Positions 4,196 through 8,066 of a DNA stretch of 8,066 nt are shown here, in pieces. The translations under genes were made by a program, and so were the position numbers. The stretch is from the NCBI GenBank assembly GCA_028279995.1, contig JANQMQ010000269.1, positions 1 through 8,066 of the forward strand, given 5' to 3'. This DNA comes from Candidatus Phaeomarinibacter sp. (GTDB lineage Bacteria; Pseudomonadota; Alphaproteobacteria; CGMCC-115125). Position 1 is the first letter of the stretch, and each line of letters opens with the position of its first letter. The notes beneath the pieces were generated by a model. It did not search any database, was not told the DNA's origin, and was given only the letters and a program-made list of their open reading frames with translations.

Positions 4196-6988
4196 ATGGA
4201 CGATCTTCTTCGCGAGTTTCTGACGGAAACTTTTGAGAGTCTTGATGTGGTGGACGTCGAACTTGTGAAGTTCGAACAGGATCCAAACAACGAGGCGATC
4301 CTCTCAAACATCTTCCGCCTGGTGCACACCATCAAAGGTACCTGCGGGTTCCTGGGGCTGCCGCGCCTTGAAGCGCTGGCTCATGCTGCCGAAACGCTGA
4401 TGGGCAAGTACCGTGACGGTGCGGAAGTGACCGGCGATGGCGTGACGATCATTCTCCACACGCTGGATCGGATTAAGGAAATTCTGGGTGAGCTGGAAGC
4501 GACTGAAGCCGAACCGGAAGGTGTCGACTCGGATCTGATTGAACAGCTTGAGGCCTTCTCGCGTGCTGCTGAGGGGGGCGAGGCGCCTGCCGCGGAAGTA
4601 GAAGCTGCTGAGGAAGATGCGCCGATCGAAGTGGCGCCGCTTGAGCGTGAATTGAAGCCTGGTGAAGTGTCGCTTGATGAGCTTGAGCGTGCCTTCCAGG
4701 AAGCGGACGGCCCCGAGGACGGTGTTGGCGAAGATGTTGCCGACCCGACGCTTGAAGACGAAGCACCGGCGGTGGCTGCCGAGGCTGTTGCAGAAGACAA
4801 GCCGGCTGAAGCCAAACCGGCGGCCGCGGCCAAGGCATCAAAGGCGGCTGCCAAGCCTGCGGCAAAGGCGGCAGCCAAGACCGACGAAGCACCGGCACGT
4901 GAATCCTCCGTCGCCAATCAGTCCATCCGCGTGAATGTCGATACGCTGGAAAACCTGATGACCATGGTGTCCGAACTCGTTTTGTCCCGGAACCAGCTCA
5001 TGGAGATGGTGCGGCGTCTGGATGACTCCGAATTCAAGGTGCCGCTGCAGCGCCTGTCGAATGTGACGGCTGAACTGCAGGAAGCCGTGATGAAGACCCG
5101 GATGCAGCCGATCGGCAATGCCTGGCAGAAGCTGCCGCGCATCATCCGCGATCTGTCCAACGAACTGGGCAAGAAGATCGACCTCAACATGGAAGGTGCG
5201 GACACGGAACTTGACCGGCAGGTGCTGGATCTCATCAAGGACCCGCTCACCCATATGGTGCGCAACTCCGCTGACCATGGCCTTGAGATGCCCGAAGAGC
5301 GGCTTGCTGCCGGCAAGTCCGAAACCGGCAATGTGACCCTTCGCGCCTATCATGAAGGCGGCCATATCATCATCCAGATCGAAGATGATGGTCATGGTCT
5401 CAATACGGATCGCATTCGCGAGAAGGTCATTGAGAACGGGATTGCGACCGCTGCAGAACTTGAAGAAAAGACCGAAGCGCAGATTCACAAATACATCTTC
5501 GCTGCCGGCTTCTCCACCGCTGCGGAAGTGACCAACGTGTCCGGCCGTGGTGTCGGCATGGACGTTGTGCGTACGAATATCGAACTGGTCGGCGGCAATG
5601 TTGATCTTGTGTCGGTTGCCGGCAAGGGCACGACGTTCACGATCAAGATTCCGCTTACGCTGGCGATCGTCTCGTCACTGATCGTTGAATCCGGTGCTCA
5701 GCGCTTTGCCATTCCGCAGCTTGCCGTTGTTGAGCTGGTGCGTGCGAAGGCAGACTCCGAAGCACGTATCGAGAAGATCAATGACACGCCGGTTCTGCGC
5801 CTGCGCAGCAAGCTCCTGCCGCTGGTCTATCTTGATGAGCTGCTGCTGCTCAACAAGAACCGCAAGCCGGACGAAGATGGCAATGTTCCGCCTTCAACGG
5901 CTGAACGCAGCGAGAGCTTCGTGATTGTGTCGCAGGTCGGCAGTGCTCAGTTCGGCATTGTCGTGGACACGGTGTTCGACACGGAAGAAATCGTGGTCAA
6001 GCCGTCTGCCTCCATGCTGCGCGACATCAACCTGTTCTCCGGCAACACCATTCTGGGTGACGGCAGTGTGATCATGATCATTGATCCCAACGGCATTGCC
6101 CAGTGCGTGAGCCGCGAAGTGGCAGCTCAGCTGGAAGATGGACCGGAACTGGATACCCATCTCATGGGCGAAGAGAAAACGTCACTGCTTATCTTCCGCG
6201 CCGGTGGCGGCGAGCCTAAGGCGGTTCCGCTGTCGCTTGTTACACGCCTTGAAGAAGTGGCGGTGGATGAAGTCGAGATGTCTGACCACAAGCCTGTGGT
6301 TCAGTATCGCGGCAAGCTGATGCCATTGCAGAAGGTTCTTCCCGAGCAGGAAATGGTCACCGAAGGACGGCAACCAATCCTCGTGTTCACCGACGACGGC
6401 CGTTCCATGGGCCTTGTGGTGGACGAGATCGTGGATGTGGTCGAAGCACAGCTTGACATGGACATCACGTCGGAAAGCCCGGGCATGCTTGGTAGTGCCA
6501 TCGTGCGCGAAAAGGCGACCGAGATTATCGACGTAGGACATTTCCTGACGCTGGCATTTGAAGACTGGTTTGCCCGTGCAGATGATGGACGGTCGGAAAC
6601 CGCGACCGGCAAGCGCGTGCTGCTGGTTGATGACAGCCCGTTCTTCCGCAACATGCTTTCTCCGCTGCTGAATGCGGCCGGATATCGCGTCACGACGGCG
6701 GCAGACCCTCACGATGCGTTCCAGCTGCGCGATGCAGGTGCGGTGTTCGATGTCATTGTGAGTGACATCGAGATGCCAGGCATGGACGGTTTCGATTTTG
6801 CCGAAGCCGTGAAGAGCGATGCGACCTGGGGCAACACCCCGATCGTCGCCATGTCGTCTCGCACATCGCATGAGGACATCAAGCGTGGCCATGACGTCGG
6901 CTTCTCCGACTATGTAGCCAAAACGGATCGCGACGGTCTGATTGACGTATTGCGCGAAACTCTTCAGGGCGAAGGAGCAGCAGCATGA
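4196..6988 (+). CDS. cheA: Hybrid chemotaxis histidine kinase CheA with C-terminal receiver
   Basis: A 930-residue cytoplasmic kinase, longer than the ~650 of E. coli CheA. In order: P1 phosphotransfer domain with H44 in RLVHTIKGTCGFLG; a long acidic then Ala/Lys/Pro-rich linker (about 120-240); P3 dimerisation helices (about 243-320); the P4 ATPase with N box HMVRNSADHGLE (353-364), G1 DDGHG (397-401) and G2 GRGVGMDVV (450-458); a CheW-like P5 (about 487-644); a second CheW-like domain (about 660-789); and a receiver (about 806-924) with acidic pair D812/D813, phospho-acceptor D857 (IVSDIEMPGMDG) and K909. It senses receptor state through CheW and phosphorylates CheY and CheB. The receiver may act as a phosphate sink or internal regulator. 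No P2 domain for binding CheY is recognisable. ATG 4196 is chosen for its GGGGTGGG ribosome site; an in-frame GTG at 4148 would add 16 residues before P1. It overlaps cheW by 4 bp. Confidence 0.95.
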   Translation: MDDLLREFLTETFESLDVVDVELVKFEQDPNNEAILSNIFRLVHTIKGTCGFLGLPRLEALAHAAETLMGKYRDGAEVTGDGVTIILHTLDRIKEILGELEATEAEPEGVDSDLIEQLEAFSRAAEGGEAPAAEVEAAEEDAPIEVAPLERELKPGEVSLDELERAFQEADGPEDGVGEDVADPTLEDEAPAVAAEAVAEDKPAEAKPAAAAKASKAAAKPAAKAAAKTDEAPARESSVANQSIRVNVDTLENLMTMVSELVLSRNQLMEMVRRLDDSEFKVPLQRLSNVTAELQEAVMKTRMQPIGNAWQKLPRIIRDLSNELGKKIDLNMEGADTELDRQVLDLIKDPLTHMVRNSADHGLEMPEERLAAGKSETGNVTLRAYHEGGHIIIQIEDDGHGLNTDRIREKVIENGIATAAELEEKTEAQIHKYIFAAGFSTAAEVTNVSGRGVGMDVVRTNIELVGGNVDLVSVAGKGTTFTIKIPLTLAIVSSLIVESGAQRFAIPQLAVVELVRAKADSEARIEKINDTPVLRLRSKLLPLVYLDELLLLNKNRKPDEDGNVPPSTAERSESFVIVSQVGSAQFGIVVDTVFDTEEIVVKPSASMLRDINLFSGNTILGDGSVIMIIDPNGIAQCVSREVAAQLEDGPELDTHLMGEEKTSLLIFRAGGGEPKAVPLSLVTRLEEVAVDEVEMSDHKPVVQYRGKLMPLQKVLPEQEMVTEGRQPILVFTDDGRSMGLVVDEIVDVVEAQLDMDITSESPGMLGSAIVREKATEIIDVGHFLTLAFEDWFARADDGRSETATGKRVLLVDDSPFFRNMLSPLLNAAGYRVTTAADPHDAFQLRDAGAVFDVIVSDIEMPGMDGFDFAEAVKSDATWGNTPIVAMSSRTSHEDIKRGHDVGFSDYVAKTDRDGLIDVLRETLQGEGAAA
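4841..4879 (+). repeat. Short direct repeat in the CheA linker
   Basis: AAGGCGGCTGCCAAG (4841-4855) recurs as AAGGCGGCAGCCAAG (4865-4879), offset by 24 bases with one mismatch. It encodes KAAAK-PAA-KAAAK in a histone H1-like, positively charged stretch that follows the acidic part of the linker. Such repeats can change length by slippage or recombination without breaking the frame. Confidence 0.6.
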
Positions 6989-7488
6989 GTGACACTGAAA
7001 ACGAAACCCTGACCGAGCGTCAGCACGATCTGATCCATCTTGATGGCAATCTCATTGAGTACATCACAGTGCATGTGGGTGATCAGCTGTTCGGCATTCC
7101 GGTGACTGTTGTACAGGACGTCTTTGAGGTCCAGTCACTCACCACGGTGCCGCTGTCGGCACCTGAAGTGCGCGGCGTACTCAACCTGCGCGGCCGGATC
7201 GTGACAGCGATCGATATGCGCATCCGTCTTGGTCTTCCAACGATGGAAGAGGGTGCATCGCGGATGGCTGTGGGCATTGAAGAAGGCGGCGAGGCCTTTG
7301 GTCTGATGGTGGACAGTGTCGGTGAAGTTCTGAGCCTGTCGGCACAGGATCTTGAGCGCAGCCCGGCAAACCTGGATCCGCGCTGGCAGCAGGTGTCGAG
7401 CGGCGTGCACCGCCTGGAAAACAATCTGATGGTGGTGCTCGACGTGTCCAAGTCGCTGGATATGCAGAGCACGTCAGCTGCGGCCTAA
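6985..7488 (+). CDS. cheW: Chemotaxis coupling protein CheW
   Basis: A 167-residue single CheW domain that links CheA to methyl-accepting chemoreceptors in the signalling array. The family's two five-strand barrels are evident: YITVHVGDQLFGIPVTVVQDV, the hallmark VRGVLNLRGRIVTAIDMRIRLG (about 62-83), then AFGLMVDSVGEVLSL and the closing helix region GVHRLENNLMVVLDVSKSL. The first 22 residues form a polar, charged tail before the domain. Its ATG overlaps the cheA TGA (ATGA, 6985-6988), a strong sign of translational coupling that would keep CheA and CheW in step. It is much closer to a stand-alone CheW than to the two CheW-like domains inside CheA. Confidence 0.95.
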   Translation: MSDTENETLTERQHDLIHLDGNLIEYITVHVGDQLFGIPVTVVQDVFEVQSLTTVPLSAPEVRGVLNLRGRIVTAIDMRIRLGLPTMEEGASRMAVGIEEGGEAFGLMVDSVGEVLSLSAQDLERSPANLDPRWQQVSSGVHRLENNLMVVLDVSKSLDMQSTSAAA

Positions 7489-7523
7489 CCGCAGCAACTG
7501 GTTTCGCGAACTCTCAATTGCAG

Positions 7524-7544
7524 CCCGCAGCGCTGTGCTGCCGG
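7524..7544 (+). repeat. Hairpin between cheW and cheY
   Basis: GCAGC (7527-7531) and GCTGC (7537-7541) pair around the loop GCTGT, and outer CC/GG pairs can extend the stem past one C-C mismatch. No T run follows, so it is unlikely to be a full terminator. It might stabilise or separate the cheY part of the message within the 81-base gap. Confidence 0.35.
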
Positions 7545-7569
7545 TCGTCAAGCAGAAGGCCTAAATACC

Positions 7570-7935
7570 ATGAAGACATGTCTTGTGGTCGACGATAGCC
7601 GTGTCATCCGGAAGGTTGCACGCCGTATTCTCGAAGAGATGAACTTCAGCATCGAGGAAGCTGCAGACGGTGCCGCCGCACTTGCTGCGTGTGACACCAA
7701 GATGCCTGACGCGATCCTGCTCGACTGGAACATGCCGGTCATGAACGGCCTGGATTTCCTGCAGACACTGCGCAAGCGTGACGGCGGCGCTGACCCTGTG
7801 GTCGTCTTCTGCTCAACAGAAAACGACATGCAGCACATCAGTGAAGCGATCAATGCCGGCGCCAATGAATACATCATGAAGCCGTTTGACCGTGACATCG
7901 TTCAGGCCAAATTCGCTGAAGCCGGGCTGGTCTAG
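7570..7935 (+). CDS. cheY: Single-domain chemotaxis response regulator CheY
   Basis: A 121-residue receiver with no output domain. All phosphorylation residues are present: D8/D9 in VVDDSRVIR, phospho-acceptor D52 in LLDWNMPVMNG, the S83/T84 switch position in VVFCSTEND, and K105 in EYIMKPFD. The FCSTEND...ISEAINAGANEYIMKPFD pattern is typical of alphaproteobacterial chemotaxis CheY proteins encoded inside the che operon. Phosphorylated by CheA, it would bind the flagellar motor switch. In several Alphaproteobacteria one of multiple CheYs instead serves as a phosphate sink, which this sequence alone cannot decide. The start has AGAAGG (7554-7559) 10 bases upstream. It lies 81 bases after cheW and 5 bases before the next gene. 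Confidence 0.93.
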   Translation: MKTCLVVDDSRVIRKVARRILEEMNFSIEEAADGAAALAACDTKMPDAILLDWNMPVMNGLDFLQTLRKRDGGADPVVVFCSTENDMQHISEAINAGANEYIMKPFDRDIVQAKFAEAGLV

Positions 7936-7940
7936 AGCTG

Positions 7941-8066
7941 ATGGATCAGGCTACTTCCCCAACGCGCACGCCGGCCCCGGCGTCTGCCGTCAGGACCGGC
8001 AGCGGCACAGGATCACCTGCGGCCTCGACCTCCACATCCGGTGGCGTTCAGGTCGTGGTCGTTGAC
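7941..8066 (+). CDS. cheB: Probable CheB protein-glutamate methylesterase, N-terminal start (partial)
   Basis: The frame opens with ATG at 7941, 5 bases after the cheY stop, and runs off the right edge after 42 codons. The first 35 residues are low-complexity (Ala, Pro, Ser, Thr, Gly). They are followed by VQVVVVD, the opening strand of a receiver domain where the acidic pair would come next. Position after cheA-cheW-cheY, as in Caulobacter-type clusters (cheY-cheB-cheR order differs among species), makes CheB the best guess. CheB demethylates or deamidates chemoreceptors when phosphorylated by CheA. Another receiver protein cannot be excluded from so short a piece. The ribosome-binding site is weak (AGAG at 7934-7937, overlapping the cheY stop), which suggests translational coupling. 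Confidence 0.65.
   Translation, partial: MDQATSPTRTPAPASAVRTGSGTGSPAASTSTSGGVQVVVVD

Noticed and set aside
4381..4917. Long minus-strand Ser/Ala-rich frame opposite the CheA linker
   Set aside because: It is the antisense image of the Glu/Ala/Lys-rich linker codons; the sense strand clearly encodes CheA.

Overview
The window is chromosomal DNA with high GC and dense genes, and it almost certainly comes from an alphaproteobacterium. The strongest evidence is a ChpT-type histidine phosphotransferase, a family I know only from Alphaproteobacteria. An FnrN-type oxygen regulator and the order cheA-cheW-cheY-(cheB) fit that assignment. I cannot name the genus from sequence alone. No transposase, integrase, phage gene, CRISPR array, tRNA or rRNA was seen, and codon use looks even across the window.

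Left part (1-1016): the end of a YdbH-like protein, then a YnbE-like lipoprotein and a YdbL-like secreted protein. Together they form the ydbH-ynbE-ydbL cassette. In enterobacteria this cassette supports lipid transport between the inner and outer membranes. A stretch of about 530 bases without a convincing gene follows.

Middle part (about 1545-4057): an FNR/FnrN-type regulator carries all four cysteines expected for an oxygen-sensing [4Fe-4S] cluster. It converges on a CysQ-type 3'(2'),5'-bisphosphate nucleotidase on the minus strand. That gene diverges from chpT, the phosphotransfer protein that links the CckA kinase to CtrA and CpdR in the alphaproteobacterial cell-cycle relay.

Right part (4196-8066, continuing past the edge): a chemotaxis operon. 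It holds a hybrid CheA (phosphotransfer domain, kinase core, two CheW-like domains, C-terminal receiver), CheW overlapping it by 4 bp, a single-domain CheY, and the first 42 codons of a probable CheB. CheA phosphorylates CheY, CheB and possibly its own receiver; CheW couples it to chemoreceptors.

No wholly new system is evident. The points most worth a second look are a hairpin that would bury the cheA ribosome-binding site, a bipartite inverted repeat directly before the FNR-type start, the CheA architecture (no recognisable P2, two CheW-like domains, a receiver), the position of chpT directly upstream of the chemotaxis operon, and the uncertain cysQ start.
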